This document shows positions 19,197-27,268 of a stretch of 37,092 bases of DNA, piece by piece. The stretch's first letter is position 1; every line of letters begins with the position of its first letter. Position numbers and translations under genes: made by a program. The notes beneath the pieces are model-generated. The model ran no database searches, had not been told where the DNA came from, and worked only from the letters and a program-made list of their open reading frames with translations. Source of the stretch: Synergistaceae bacterium. GTDB lineage: Bacteria > Synergistota > Synergistia > Synergistales > Aminobacteriaceae. Location: positions 1 through 37,092 of the forward strand of contig JAFSUD010000072.1 in the NCBI GenBank assembly GCA_017445405.1, read 5' to 3'.

Positions 19197-20257
19197 GACT
19201 TAAGCCCGATAATAAGCTCAATAGGCATGCTAAACATTTCCGCAATCTGTTCATCGGTCATGCCGCTTTTGGAGCGCAGAATACGAAGCATTTCTTCACG
19301 GTTTTCTTCACGGCCTTCCTCGCGGCCTTCCTTACGCCCTTCCTCGCGGCCTTCCTTACGCCCTTCTTCGCGGCCTTCCTCACGGCCCTCTTCGCGGCCT
19401 TCCTCACGGCCCTTAATGAAACCGCGCTTCTCGCCTCGTTTTTCTCCGCGCTTCTCGCCTATCTCTTCATGCCGTTTGTTGTCGCGGATAATCTGATCCT
19501 CAAGGTCTTTGCGGGCACGTTCAGAAATAGCATAGTTCCGGTACTCTATCGGATCCATCCGGAACTTCTTTTCCGCTTCAAGCAGCTCGCTTACCACCGG
19601 ATTACGTTCTGCAAGTTCTGCCATGAATTTTTTGCCTCCTATTCTGCCGAAATAGCACAATAATTCCTCGAACTTGTCCTTCAGCTTCATCTTCGAACGG
19701 CGCAGATAACGCCTCAATAACGGCATCTCTACCATGTGGAACTCAACTTCACGCATGGAGTATTCATGCGTCTTGGCATTCATGAATCTATGAAGCGTGT
19801 ACCATTCTTCAGAACGGGCAGGATTGCCGATTAACATAAAGTTCATCAGGCCTATGAAGATTACCGGCCGAAGCTCCTCATATTTCCCTCCGCGCTCAAG
19901 CTGAGTCATGTAGTCATTGGCTGCGTAGTAAAAGCTCCTCTGCATGAAGTAATCTTCCTTCATGTTCTGCACCTCTATGTGAAACAGCCTGCCGTCCTTC
20001 GACCTCGCAAATACATCAAACCTTGTACCTTTGGTGTCCTCAATACGCGCAACAGTCTCACGGTCAAGAAACTCCACGTCCTCAATCTCTACTGCCTCTT
20101 CACCTTCCGGCACATAATGACTCAGCACAGCATTCAAGAACGCTATAGTCAGGTGTTTGCGTTCAGGAGAAGCCAGCACGTACTTGAAATATACGTCGTT
20201 AAGCCTGTTGAACGGCCCGGACAGCCGAAATTCTTGATTAATCTTCAGGAATGTCAA
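19193..20257 (-). CDS. Rpn-family PD-(D/E)XK nuclease / transposase-like protein
   Basis: This 354-residue protein belongs to the Rpn (recombination-promoting nuclease, PDDEXK_2-type) family. The nuclease core is in the N-terminal 200 residues: N-D-V-Y-F-K-Y-V-L (20-28), T-R-F-D-V-F-A (D81) and L-F-H-I-E-V-Q (E95, Q97), the D...ExQ catalytic pattern. A helical linker leads to E-K-R-G and then nine GREE/GRKE units (283-318), ending in a compact helical motif G-M-T-D-E-Q-I-A-E-M-F-S-M. Family members cut DNA and raise recombination. The gene starts with TTG overlapping the frr stop (TTGA), an odd site behind an essential gene. Three fragments of its tail follow downstream. It seems an accessory insertion into the rpsB-frr operon. 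Confidence 0.85.
   Translation of the reverse strand: MTFLKINQEFRLSGPFNRLNDVYFKYVLASPERKHLTIAFLNAVLSHYVPEGEEAVEIEDVEFLDRETVARIEDTKGTRFDVFARSKDGRLFHIEVQNMKEDYFMQRSFYYAANDYMTQLERGGKYEELRPVIFIGLMNFMLIGNPARSEEWYTLHRFMNAKTHEYSMREVEFHMVEMPLLRRYLRRSKMKLKDKFEELLCYFGRIGGKKFMAELAERNPVVSELLEAEKKFRMDPIEYRNYAISERARKDLEDQIIRDNKRHEEIGEKRGEKRGEKRGFIKGREEGREEGREEGREEGRKEGREEGRKEGREEGREENREEMLRILRSKSGMTDEQIAEMFSMPIELIIGLKS
19304..19411 (-). repeat. Nine 12-bp units encoding GREE/GRKE
   Basis: An array of 12-base units (GGCCGNGARGAA-like on the coding strand) encodes nine four-residue repeats. The unit is a multiple of three, so gain or loss of units changes protein length without a frameshift. The units have not fully homogenised, since GRKE and GREE alternate. 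Confidence 0.95.
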
Positions 20258-20811
20258 TCCTCAAGAACTTCTTTCTCCTTGACCTTGTACACTTCATCTA
20301 TCTTCTTGATGTAGCCGTCCGTTATGTCCTGAACGTCCTTCGTCAGCTTCTTCAGGTCGTCCTCCGTAATCTCTGAGGCCTTTTCCTGCTTCTTCAGTGC
20401 CTCGATAGCGTCCCTGCGGTAATTCCTGATGACTACCTTTGCCTCTTCCGCCTTCTTCGCGAGAATCTTCGTCAGCTCGACTCTGCGTGCCTTCGTCAGT
20501 TCCGGAAGCGTCAGCCTAATCACTGTCCCGTCGCTCTGGGGAGTCATGCCTATGTTCGCGGCCAGAATAGCCTTCTCCATAGCCTTTAGTGCTCCCTTGT
20601 CGAACGGCGCAATCTGAATCACTCTGCCCTCAGGAATGGTGATGTTGGCGAGCTGCTTTAGTGCTGTCGGCGTTCCGTAGTAGTCTGCCTTTATGTCGCT
20701 CACAAGCCCGGGATGCGCCCTGCCTGTGCGTATCGATAAGTACTCATTCTGCAAAAACGTTATTGCTTTGTCCATATTCTCACGTAAAGCTGCAAGTTCA
20801 TCCTTAGGCAT
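20254..20811 (-). CDS. frr: Ribosome recycling factor
   Basis: This 185-residue protein matches RRF, which with EF-G splits post-termination ribosomes. It has the conserved S-I-R-T-G-R-A (26-32), Y-Y-G-x-P-T, I-P-E-G-R-x-I-Q-I-x-P-F-D and N-I-G-M-T-P-Q-S-D-G-T-V-I-R-L motifs and the K-x-A-E-E-A-K-V-x-I-R-N-x-R-R-D-A segment of the long three-helix bundle. It follows pyrH by six bases, and its stop is shared with the TTG start of the Rpn gene. Length equals the family norm. Confidence 0.97.
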   Translation of the reverse strand: MPKDELAALRENMDKAITFLQNEYLSIRTGRAHPGLVSDIKADYYGTPTALKQLANITIPEGRVIQIAPFDKGALKAMEKAILAANIGMTPQSDGTVIRLTLPELTKARRVELTKILAKKAEEAKVVIRNYRRDAIEALKKQEKASEITEDDLKKLTKDVQDITDGYIKKIDEVYKVKEKEVLED

Positions 20812-20817
20812 TGTAAG

Positions 20818-21531
20818 TTAGTCCTCCTTCATAATTGTCCCGGTTTTAACGCCGTCAATGATATTCTTCACCCAGCCTGAGTCATGAATGCTCATCACCC
20901 AAACAGGAATCTTGTTCTCCCGGCACAGCGCAAACGCTGCCGTATCCATCACCGCAATGTTTCTCTCGATAGCCTCGCTGTAGGTCAGCTCGGGCAGGAA
21001 CTCCGCATCAGGGAACTTTTCCGGATCTTTCGTGTACACTCCGTTGACCTTCGTCGCCTTCACGATGCAGTCAAGCCCAAGCTCTGACGCTCTGAGTGCT
21101 GCTGCTGTGTCCGTCGAGAAGAAGGGATGCCCTGTACCTGCTCCGAAAATTACTACATGTCCCGACGCAAGAAGCTCTCCCGCGCGTTCCCTAGAGTACA
21201 GCTCCGCAACCGGGTACATGCCGATTGCCGAGAGCACTTCCGCCTTCACGCTGAGAGTCTGGAGCGAGAACTTCAGGGCTAAAGCGTTCATGACAGTGCC
21301 GAGCATGCCGATCGAGTCGACCTGTGCGTGCCCGAGTCCGTAGTTCAGGGCATCACGTCCGCGAATCATGTTGCCTCCGCCTATCACCACTGACAGCTCG
21401 ATACCTGCCCTCTGAATCTCGGCCAAGTCCTGAGCAAAACTCTTCACAGTCGCAAAGTCTAAGCCTGTGTGTTTATCACCGGCCAGCACTTCACCTGAGA
21501 GCTTGAGCAATATGCGCTTATACTTTGGCAT
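20818..21531 (-). CDS. pyrH: UMP kinase
   Basis: This 237-residue hexameric UMP kinase phosphorylates UMP to UDP in the pyrimidine pathway. It starts M-P-K-Y-K-R-I-L-L-K-L-S-G-E, has V-I-G-G-G-N-M-I-R-G and F-G-A-G-T-G-H-P-F-F-S-T-D-T-A-A, and ends with T-G-T-I-M-K-E. I chose ATG 21531, with GGAGG ten bases upstream, over a start eight codons earlier. It sits between tsf and frr, the widespread rpsB-tsf-pyrH-frr order. A small hairpin separates it from tsf. Confidence 0.97.
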   Translation of the reverse strand: MPKYKRILLKLSGEVLAGDKHTGLDFATVKSFAQDLAEIQRAGIELSVVIGGGNMIRGRDALNYGLGHAQVDSIGMLGTVMNALALKFSLQTLSVKAEVLSAIGMYPVAELYSRERAGELLASGHVVIFGAGTGHPFFSTDTAAALRASELGLDCIVKATKVNGVYTKDPEKFPDAEFLPELTYSEAIERNIAVMDTAAFALCRENKIPVWVMSIHDSGWVKNIIDGVKTGTIMKED

Positions 21532-21555
21532 AATATCAGCCTCCGTTAATGACAA

Positions 21556-21585
21556 TATCCCCAGCGCAAATTCACACCGGGGATA
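21556..21585 (-). other. Intercistronic hairpin between tsf and pyrH
   Basis: TATCCCC (21556-21562) and GGGGATA (21579-21585) form a 7-bp stem with a 16-base loop and no U-tract. It could be an RNA-processing or stability element that sets different levels of tsf and pyrH. Confidence 0.4.
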
Positions 21586-21597
21586 ATTGCTGTCTTG

Positions 21598-22470
21598 TTA
21601 CTCGCCGATACCGAAACGCTCAAAGCGTCTCACAGTAATTTTTGTGCCTAACTTTTTGCCGGTCTCATCAACAAGCTGCTTAATCCTCTTGTCGGTGTCG
21701 CGGATGTATTCCTGCTCCATGAGGCACACGGTCTCGTAGTACTTCCTGAGCTTGCCGGGGATAATCTTATCGACCTTATCAGCGGGTTTGCCCTCATCGA
21801 TGAGCTGCTGACGGTACACTGCCTTTTCACGGTCAATCACGTCTGCAGGAACATTCTCAGGGACTAAGTACTGGGGAGCTGCTGCTGCGATCTGCATGCA
21901 GATTTCGTGTCCAAGCTCCGCAAACTCCGGCTTACCGGCTGCTGCCTTATCCTCTGCGTCGAGTTCAACCAATGCGCCGACCTTGTAGTTGCTGTGAATG
22001 TAGCAGAATGCTCTGCCGTTCTCTGCGTCGAAGCGTGCGAATCTCTTGAGGACGATGTTTTCGCCGAGCTTCGCGATGATCGCCGTAACGAGTTCGTTAA
22101 TTGTTGATCCGGACTCGTGGACGCTCTCGAGCAGTGCGGGAACATCAGCGTACGTGTTGGCTGTGAGGTGCGCAGTAATCTTGCTGCCCAAGTCGTTGAA
22201 CTCGTCGGTCTTGGCCACAAAATCGGTCTCGCTGTTGATCTCGACCATGACTCCGAGCTTGCCGTCCTTGCTGACAAACTGGAAGACTCTTCCGTCTGAG
22301 GCTGTGCGCTCTGCCTTCTTGGCGGCCTTCGCTAAACCTTTCTCGCGCAGATAGTCAATCGCCTTCTCCATGTCGCCGTTGGACTCAGCAAGAGCCTTTT
22401 TGCAGTCCATCATTCCCGAGCCTGTGCGCTCGCGTAACTCCTTAACTTTTGCGGCTGTAATCTCTGCCAT
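21598..22470 (-). CDS. tsf: Elongation factor Ts
   Basis: This 290-residue EF-Ts is the nucleotide exchange factor for EF-Tu. The N-terminal UBA-like domain M-A-E-I-T-A-A-K-V-K-E-L-R-E-R-T-G-S-G-M-M-D-C-K-K-A-L is clear. It is followed by I-D-Y-L-R-E-K-G-L-A-K-A, the E-T-D-F-V-A motif (about residues 80-85) that contacts EF-Tu, and two core subdomains. The ATG at 22470 is chosen because it gives M-A-E-I, and the GGAGGG ribosome-binding site lies inside the rpsB end. rpsB stops three bases upstream. Confidence 0.97.
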   Translation of the reverse strand: MAEITAAKVKELRERTGSGMMDCKKALAESNGDMEKAIDYLREKGLAKAAKKAERTASDGRVFQFVSKDGKLGVMVEINSETDFVAKTDEFNDLGSKITAHLTANTYADVPALLESVHESGSTINELVTAIIAKLGENIVLKRFARFDAENGRAFCYIHSNYKVGALVELDAEDKAAAGKPEFAELGHEICMQIAAAAPQYLVPENVPADVIDREKAVYRQQLIDEGKPADKVDKIIPGKLRKYYETVCLMEQEYIRDTDKRIKQLVDETGKKLGTKITVRRFERFGIGE

Positions 22471-22473
22471 CAC

Positions 22474-23289
22474 TTAGCCCTCCATTTCCTCATCGTCTAT
22501 ATTGCCCTCGTACTCCTCGTGGAGTCTCTCGCGCTCTGCCATGCGTTCCTCGTCGGTCATCATGTCGGAGCCGCTGAGTTCCTGAACGGGGATAATCACT
22601 GCGTCTTCGCCCTGCCTGCCCTCGATGACTGCGTTAGCCATGAGGCCGGTGATGAGCTTGATTGCCCTGATTGCGTCGTCGTTGCCGGGAATCGGGTAGT
22701 CGATGACTTCGGGGTCGCAGTTAGTGTCTACTATTGAGACAACAGGAATCTTGAGCTTGCGGGCCTCAGCGATGGCGTTTTCTTCGCGTCTGGGGTCAAT
22801 GAGGAAAATTGCATCCGGCGTTGCGGTCATGTTTGCGATGCCGCCGAGATACTTCTCAAGTTTGAGCTGTTCCTTCTTGATTGCTGCGGTCTCTTTCTTC
22901 GTGAACTCCTCCCATGTGCCTTCCTCGTCATACTTTCTGAGTTCGAGCATACGGGAAATTCTGCGCCTGATTGTCGGGAAGTTGGTCATGAGTCCGCCGA
23001 GCCAACGCTGGTTGATGTAGTACTGTCCGCAGCGTGTTGCTTCATCCCTGATGGTCTCCTGAGCCTGACGCTTTGTGCCGACGAAGAGGACGTGTCCGCC
23101 GTTAGCTGCTGTCTCCCTGATGAAGTCATAAGCGCGGTCGAGGCCTCTGACTGTCTTCTGCAGGTCAATAATGTAGACACCGTTGCGTTCGGTGAAGATG
23201 TAGGGTTTCATTTTGGGATTCCAGCGGCGGGTCTGATGTCCGAAGTGGACTCCGCACTCAAGAAGCTGCTTCATACTTGCTACTGCCAT
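22474..23289 (-). CDS. rpsB: 30S ribosomal protein S2
   Basis: This 271-residue S2 starts [25 protein letters not shown], the family hallmark. It also has W-L-G-G-x-x-T-N-F-x-T-I and P-D-A-I-F-L-I-D, and ends in an acidic tail. It is the first gene of the translation operon. AGGAGGT lies 11 bases upstream of the ATG. A promoter with an extended -10 at 23401-23409 gives a leader of about 105 bases, where S2 autoregulation of rpsB-tsf is known in other bacteria. Confidence 0.97.
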   Translation of the reverse strand: MAVASMKQLLECGVHFGHQTRRWNPKMKPYIFTERNGVYIIDLQKTVRGLDRAYDFIRETAANGGHVLFVGTKRQAQETIRDEATRCGQYYINQRWLGGLMTNFPTIRRRISRMLELRKYDEEGTWEEFTKKETAAIKKEQLKLEKYLGGIANMTATPDAIFLIDPRREENAIAEARKLKIPVVSIVDTNCDPEVIDYPIPGNDDAIRAIKLITGLMANAVIEGRQGEDAVIIPVQELSGSDMMTDEERMAERERLHEEYEGNIDDEEMEG

Positions 23290-23400
23290 AAAGAATAATA
23301 CCTCCTAAAGGTTAATCTACGCACCCGCTCGTAATCTCATGACGAGACACCTTTAACGTTAAGCAAGTGCTTGAAATTTTTATTGTGCTGATAGCTGGTA

Positions 23401-23409
23401 AGTATATCA
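23401..23409 (-). promoter_or_regulatory. Extended -10 promoter of the rpsB operon
   Basis: On the minus strand TGA-TATACT is an extended -10 about 110 bases before rpsB. No -35 is evident. The 5' leader includes a small stem CTCGT/ACGAG at 23328-23346, a possible part of an S2-binding site. Confidence 0.5.
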
Positions 23410-23458
23410 CAAAAATTCAGCCTCCCCTGATTCAGAGAAGACTGATGATAATTTGCGT

Positions 23459-24316
23459 CTAGAATACTATTACATGAGAAGCAGCCCTGCAGCCTATATC
23501 AACGTGTTCATTCCACCGGCCAAGCTCAATTTCCGGCAATGACGGGATATTCACGCTGTCAATTCTGAGCGGCAGACGCACATCATAATCTTCAGTGAAT
23601 GTGTACTGACTGCGGAGGGCAAATGTCATCTCAAAGAGTGAGCAGAATTTCTTGCCGCTGAAGGAAATATAATTGCCGTTGTTGTTCGCGTGAAGATGGA
23701 CGAGCTGATGAGTGCGGTTAATTTTCCTGAAGACTTCGAGCACAAGTTCAGGGTTATCATGATTGGGTATGTTGTGGAACTCGAACGTCATCTGCGAGAA
23801 CTGCGACAGAGTCTCCGAGCTTACCTGCTGAAAGAATCCCCACTCTGCCCCTTCAACATCCATCTTGAGAATCATGCTGCGTGTATTCTCGTGATGATTC
23901 AGTGCTATCAGCTCATCAAGAGGCCTCAGCCTGTCGTCATGAATAATTCCGTCTGCTATGCCAAGTTTTGACCAGTGGAAGCGTGGATTCTCTTCGGGCA
24001 GTGCATCTATTGTGTGATCGAACATGAACACGTCATAGCCTCTTGAAGCAATGTCCTTGTCCCACGAGACATCGCCGGCAATTCCGAATGAGTAAGCTAT
24101 GTTTCCTGCCTGAAAGTCATTCAGGAGAATATATCCTCCGTCATGTTCGCAGCCTGTTCTGACAAGATCAAAACCTTCTGCTCTGGATATGTGTAGCAAA
24201 TCCTGAAGCTCACGATAATACTCAGGGGAAGCAATGAACTCCATACTTCTAATTGGATTTGAGTGTCTGCGGAGAAACATCATAACGTGTCTCTTGAGTC
24301 TGCCTGTTCCTAGCAT
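23459..24316 (-). CDS. FkbM-family methyltransferase
   Basis: This 285-residue protein looks like an FkbM/METTL24-type methyltransferase. It has S-F-G-I-A-G-D-V-S-W-D-K (76-87), a glycine-rich SAM-binding loop after a Y-I-L-L strand, and I-L-K-M-D-V-E-G-A-E-W (149-159), the FkbM signature, followed by M-T-F-E-F-H. Many members O-methylate sugars of surface polysaccharides. That fits the fucosyltransferase nearby, although copA lies between. The start has GGGAGGG seven bases upstream. An unusual leader precedes it: a promoter at 24472-24500, a 7-bp repeat and a terminator-like hairpin. The natural acceptor cannot be read from sequence. Confidence 0.78.
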   Translation of the reverse strand: MLGTGRLKRHVMMFLRRHSNPIRSMEFIASPEYYRELQDLLHISRAEGFDLVRTGCEHDGGYILLNDFQAGNIAYSFGIAGDVSWDKDIASRGYDVFMFDHTIDALPEENPRFHWSKLGIADGIIHDDRLRPLDELIALNHHENTRSMILKMDVEGAEWGFFQQVSSETLSQFSQMTFEFHNIPNHDNPELVLEVFRKINRTHQLVHLHANNNGNYISFSGKKFCSLFEMTFALRSQYTFTEDYDVRLPLRIDSVNIPSLPEIELGRWNEHVDIGCRAASHVIVF

Positions 24317-24356
24317 GACTGAACCCTCCCATTACTGTACAGGCGCAAAGAAACAG

Positions 24357-24402
24357 CAAAATCTCCTGCAAGATTTTCACAAAGATTTTTCCTGCAGGAG
24401 AT
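24357..24402 (-). terminator. Terminator-like hairpin in the leader of the FkbM gene
   Basis: ATCTCCTGCA (24361-24370) pairs perfectly with TGCAGGAGAT (24393-24402), ten base pairs. On the minus strand the 3' arm runs into TTTTGC. It lies between a good promoter (24472-24500) and the FkbM start (24316), so it may be an attenuator or the end of a short RNA. Confidence 0.55.
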
Positions 24403-24446
24403 GTTATAATTTGCGTTTATACCTGAATTTACGGGCAGACTAATAT

Positions 24447-24470
24447 GCGTTGAGCGTTGAGCGTTGAGCG
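24447..24470. repeat. Three tandem GCGTTGA heptamers
   Basis: GCGTTGA occurs three times in a row plus a final GCG, just downstream of the minus-strand TATAAT. The array lies at or near the transcription start of the FkbM leader. Confidence 0.9.
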
Positions 24471-24471
24471 C

Positions 24472-24500
24472 ATTATAGCGATACTAAGCATTCTTGTCTA
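24472..24500 (-). promoter_or_regulatory. Promoter of the FkbM-gene leader
   Basis: On the minus strand TAGACA (24500-24495) and a perfect TATAAT (24477-24472) are spaced exactly 17 bases apart. The -35 has one mismatch. The predicted start is near 24465, about 150 bases before the FkbM start codon. Confidence 0.68.
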
Positions 24501-24541
24501 CACCTTTCGTGAAATTTTGCGCAAACAGTTTATCACACACA

Positions 24542-24955
24542 TTACTTCATTTCCAGAGACTCCAGTATCTCAGAAAGCACATCACCATTGCGCTCTATTC
24601 CAGTTCCGATAATCAGAAGGTACAAATCTTCATCGCCGTCTATAGCTGCCTGGCTCACTCCGTTGTTGAACTCGAACGTGTAGCCTCCCTCTTCATCTTC
24701 CTCCGGAGCTGTGCCGTTCAGACGACGCGAATACTCTTCCGCAAGCTCCGCAATCGTCTTCCCGCCGGGATTATCTGCCGTTATCGAGAGAGAGCCTGAT
24801 TTATCAGCAGCCGTAACGGTAATCACGTTTCCGTCTTCATTGACCGACCAGCCTTCAGGAACATCAAGCGAAAAATACCTGAACTCCATAACCTCAGCAC
24901 AAGCAAATGAACTCATGCACAGCACCATCATCACCAGAAACACAAACTGTTTCAT
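24542..24955 (-). CDS. Small exported protein, DcrB/PsbP-like
   Basis: This 137-residue protein has a signal peptide (residues 1-20, ending A-C-A-E) and a single compact beta-rich domain that begins with F-R-Y-F-S-L-D-V-P-E-G-W. The F-x-L-x-V-P-x-G-W pattern is typical of DcrB/PsbP-like (DUF1795-type) domains. Its function is unknown. The ATG overlaps the copA stop by one base (TAATG), so it is co-translated with the copper ATPase and could bind something in the envelope connected with metal stress. No metal-binding His/Met/Cys cluster is visible. Family assignment is tentative. Confidence 0.6.
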   Translation of the reverse strand: MKQFVFLVMMVLCMSSFACAEVMEFRYFSLDVPEGWSVNEDGNVITVTAADKSGSLSITADNPGGKTIAELAEEYSRRLNGTAPEEDEEGGYTFEFNNGVSQAAIDGDEDLYLLIIGTGIERNGDVLSEILESLEMK

Positions 24956-27204
24956 TACTTCCTCCCCCTTATGTTCACGAGATTCAGCCTCAGCGCATTA
25001 GTTACTACACAGAAGCTCGATAAGCTCATAGCCGCCGCACCAAACATCGGGTCAAGTTTCCAGCCCCATAATCCTGCAGCTAACGGAATGCCTATCACGT
25101 TATACACGAACGCCCAGAATAGATTCTGCTTAATGTTGCGCATAGTTGCACGGCTGAGTCTCACTGCTGCAGAGACATCACGAAGGCTGCTCTTCATCAG
25201 CACAACGTCCGCAGCATCAATAGCTATGTCCGTCCCCGCGCCTATAGCAACGCCTATATCTGCACGCGTGAGTGCCGGAGCGTCATTGATTCCGTCCCCG
25301 ACCATCGCAACTTTGCCTTGTGCCTGCAATTCACGAATCACGCTCTCTTTTCCGTCAGGGAGAACTCCGGCGATAACATCATCGACTCCTGCCTCTGCAC
25401 CTATCGCTTTTGCTGTGCGCTCGTTGTCCCCCGTGAGCATCACTACTTTCACGCCCAGCTCCTGCAGCTCCTTCACGGCCTCCTTGCTGTCGGGCTTCAT
25501 CGTGTCAGCGACGGCAATAATCCCGAGCAGTTCATCATCACGCGCAAACACGAGCGGAGTCTTCCCGGCTTCTGCGAACTTCTGAGCCTCACGCGTAAAT
25601 CTCTCGTCTACGTTCACCTTCTCGGTCAGGAACTTCACGCTGCCTCCTGTGAGCGATGAGCCGTTCGCGAGTCTGGCAGTGAGTCCGTTTCCCGGCAATG
25701 CCTGAAAGTCTTTTACCTCTCGTGCAGAAATCTTCTGCTCCTTTGCGTAATCTGCAACTGCACGCGCTAATGGATGCTCGCTCCTAGCCTCGAGCGAATA
25801 CGCAAGAGAGATTAACTCATCTTCCAGAATATCCCCTGCTGTCATGATGTCCGTAACTTTAGGCTCACCGCTGGTGATCGTGCCTGTCTTGTCGAGAGCA
25901 GCAATGTTGATTTTTCCGGCCTCCTCGAGAGATGAAGCGGTCTTGAAGAGTATTCCGTTCTTTGCGCCGACACCATTTCCGACCATGACGGCAACAGGAG
26001 TCGCCAAGCCTAACGCACACGGGCAGCTGATCACGAGCACAGCTATTCCGTAGGACAATGCATCGCCGAAGGACTTTCCCGCAATCATCCAGCCAGCAAC
26101 GACGCACACGGCTATAGCTATTACTGCAGGCACAAATACTCCGCAGACTTTATCCGCAATGTTGGCAATGGGGGCTTTTGTGGCTGAGGCATCGCTCACC
26201 ATCTTGATGATCTGCGACAGCGTGGTATCTTGGCCGACTCGCGTGGCCTCGCACTTGATGTAGCCGGACTGATTCACCGTAGCTGCTGATACAGAATCGC
26301 CCTGTGCTTTGTCGACGGGGATACTCTCGCCTGTGAGAGCCGACTCGTTCACGGCTGTTGTGCCCTCGATGATTACGCCGTCAACAGGGATATTCTCGCC
26401 GGGCCTGACGACGAAGACGTTTCCTCTCTGCACCTGCTCAATAGGGACTGTGAGTTCCTGACCGTTGCGTATTACTGTGGCTGTCTTGGGGGCTAACTTC
26501 ATGAGGCCTCTTAATGCGTCGGTTGTCCGGCCTTTGGAGCGGGCCTCTAACATTTTGCCGATGGTGATTAGAGTCAGAATCATTCCTGCTGACTCAAAGT
26601 AGAAGTCATGAGTCGTGAAGGTATGCTGTCGCGTGGCTGCGCCGTGCTGCGCGACCATCATGAATAACACATACACGCTCCATGCGAAGGACGAGAACGA
26701 CCCCATAGCGACGAGAGTATCCATGTTAGGGGCGAGGTGAAGGAGAGTGCTGAATCCTGACACAAAGAATTTCTGGTTGATGACCATGATTACACCGGCC
26801 AAGAGCAACTGTGCGAGTCCCTGTGCGACGTGATTACCCTCAAAGAATACTGGCAATGGGAGATTGAGCATGTGTCCCATCGAGAAGTACATCAATGCAA
26901 GCAGGAAGATTAGAGATGCGGCGAGTCGGCGTTTGAGCTTTGGAGTCTCGTGGTCGGCTAAGGCTTCTTCCTCCTGAGAGTGAGAGACTGCAGCGGGTTC
27001 TGGAGTCTTGAGGCTTGCACCGTAACCTGCTTTCTCTACAGCAGCTATGATGTCTGAGACTTTGGCTGTGCCCTCGACGCTCATTGAGTTAGTCAGAAGG
27101 CTCACAGCACATGATGATACTCCGGGAAGTTTCTTGACGACGCGCTCGACTCTTGCGGAGCAGGCCGCGCATGACATCCCCGTAACGTTATACATATCCG
27201 GCAT
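24955..27204 (-). CDS. copA: Copper-exporting P1B-type ATPase
   Basis: This 749-residue ATPase pumps Cu(I) out of the cytoplasm. It has one N-terminal HMA domain (G-M-S-C-A-A-C, about 9-15) and eight predicted membrane segments. Visible motifs are T-G-E-S-I-P-V-D-K (A domain), [11 protein letters not shown] (metal site CPC), D-K-T-G-T-I-T (phosphorylated Asp), S-E-H-P-L-A (nucleotide site) and [12 protein letters not shown]. The CPC motif and the HMA type identify a copper transporter and not a zinc/cadmium one. The ribosome-binding site is weak (AAGGAAAG too far away), and an ATG three codons in is an alternative start. A small exported protein is coupled downstream. No copper-sensing regulator is adjacent. 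Confidence 0.93.
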   Translation of the reverse strand: MPDMYNVTGMSCAACSARVERVVKKLPGVSSCAVSLLTNSMSVEGTAKVSDIIAAVEKAGYGASLKTPEPAAVSHSQEEEALADHETPKLKRRLAASLIFLLALMYFSMGHMLNLPLPVFFEGNHVAQGLAQLLLAGVIMVINQKFFVSGFSTLLHLAPNMDTLVAMGSFSSFAWSVYVLFMMVAQHGAATRQHTFTTHDFYFESAGMILTLITIGKMLEARSKGRTTDALRGLMKLAPKTATVIRNGQELTVPIEQVQRGNVFVVRPGENIPVDGVIIEGTTAVNESALTGESIPVDKAQGDSVSAATVNQSGYIKCEATRVGQDTTLSQIIKMVSDASATKAPIANIADKVCGVFVPAVIAIAVCVVAGWMIAGKSFGDALSYGIAVLVISCPCALGLATPVAVMVGNGVGAKNGILFKTASSLEEAGKINIAALDKTGTITSGEPKVTDIMTAGDILEDELISLAYSLEARSEHPLARAVADYAKEQKISAREVKDFQALPGNGLTARLANGSSLTGGSVKFLTEKVNVDERFTREAQKFAEAGKTPLVFARDDELLGIIAVADTMKPDSKEAVKELQELGVKVVMLTGDNERTAKAIGAEAGVDDVIAGVLPDGKESVIRELQAQGKVAMVGDGINDAPALTRADIGVAIGAGTDIAIDAADVVLMKSSLRDVSAAVRLSRATMRNIKQNLFWAFVYNVIGIPLAAGLWGWKLDPMFGAAAMSLSSFCVVTNALRLNLVNIRGRK

Positions 27205-27268
27205 AATTATTCACTTGCTTTCCTTGTGAGATTATGCCGTCAATTATATATCCTTGATGTGTAGCCAG

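Noticed and set aside
19304..19411. Regular 12-bp repeats that might be read as a CRISPR-like array
   Set aside because: The units are contiguous with no spacers and encode an in-frame GREE/GRKE linker of the Rpn protein.
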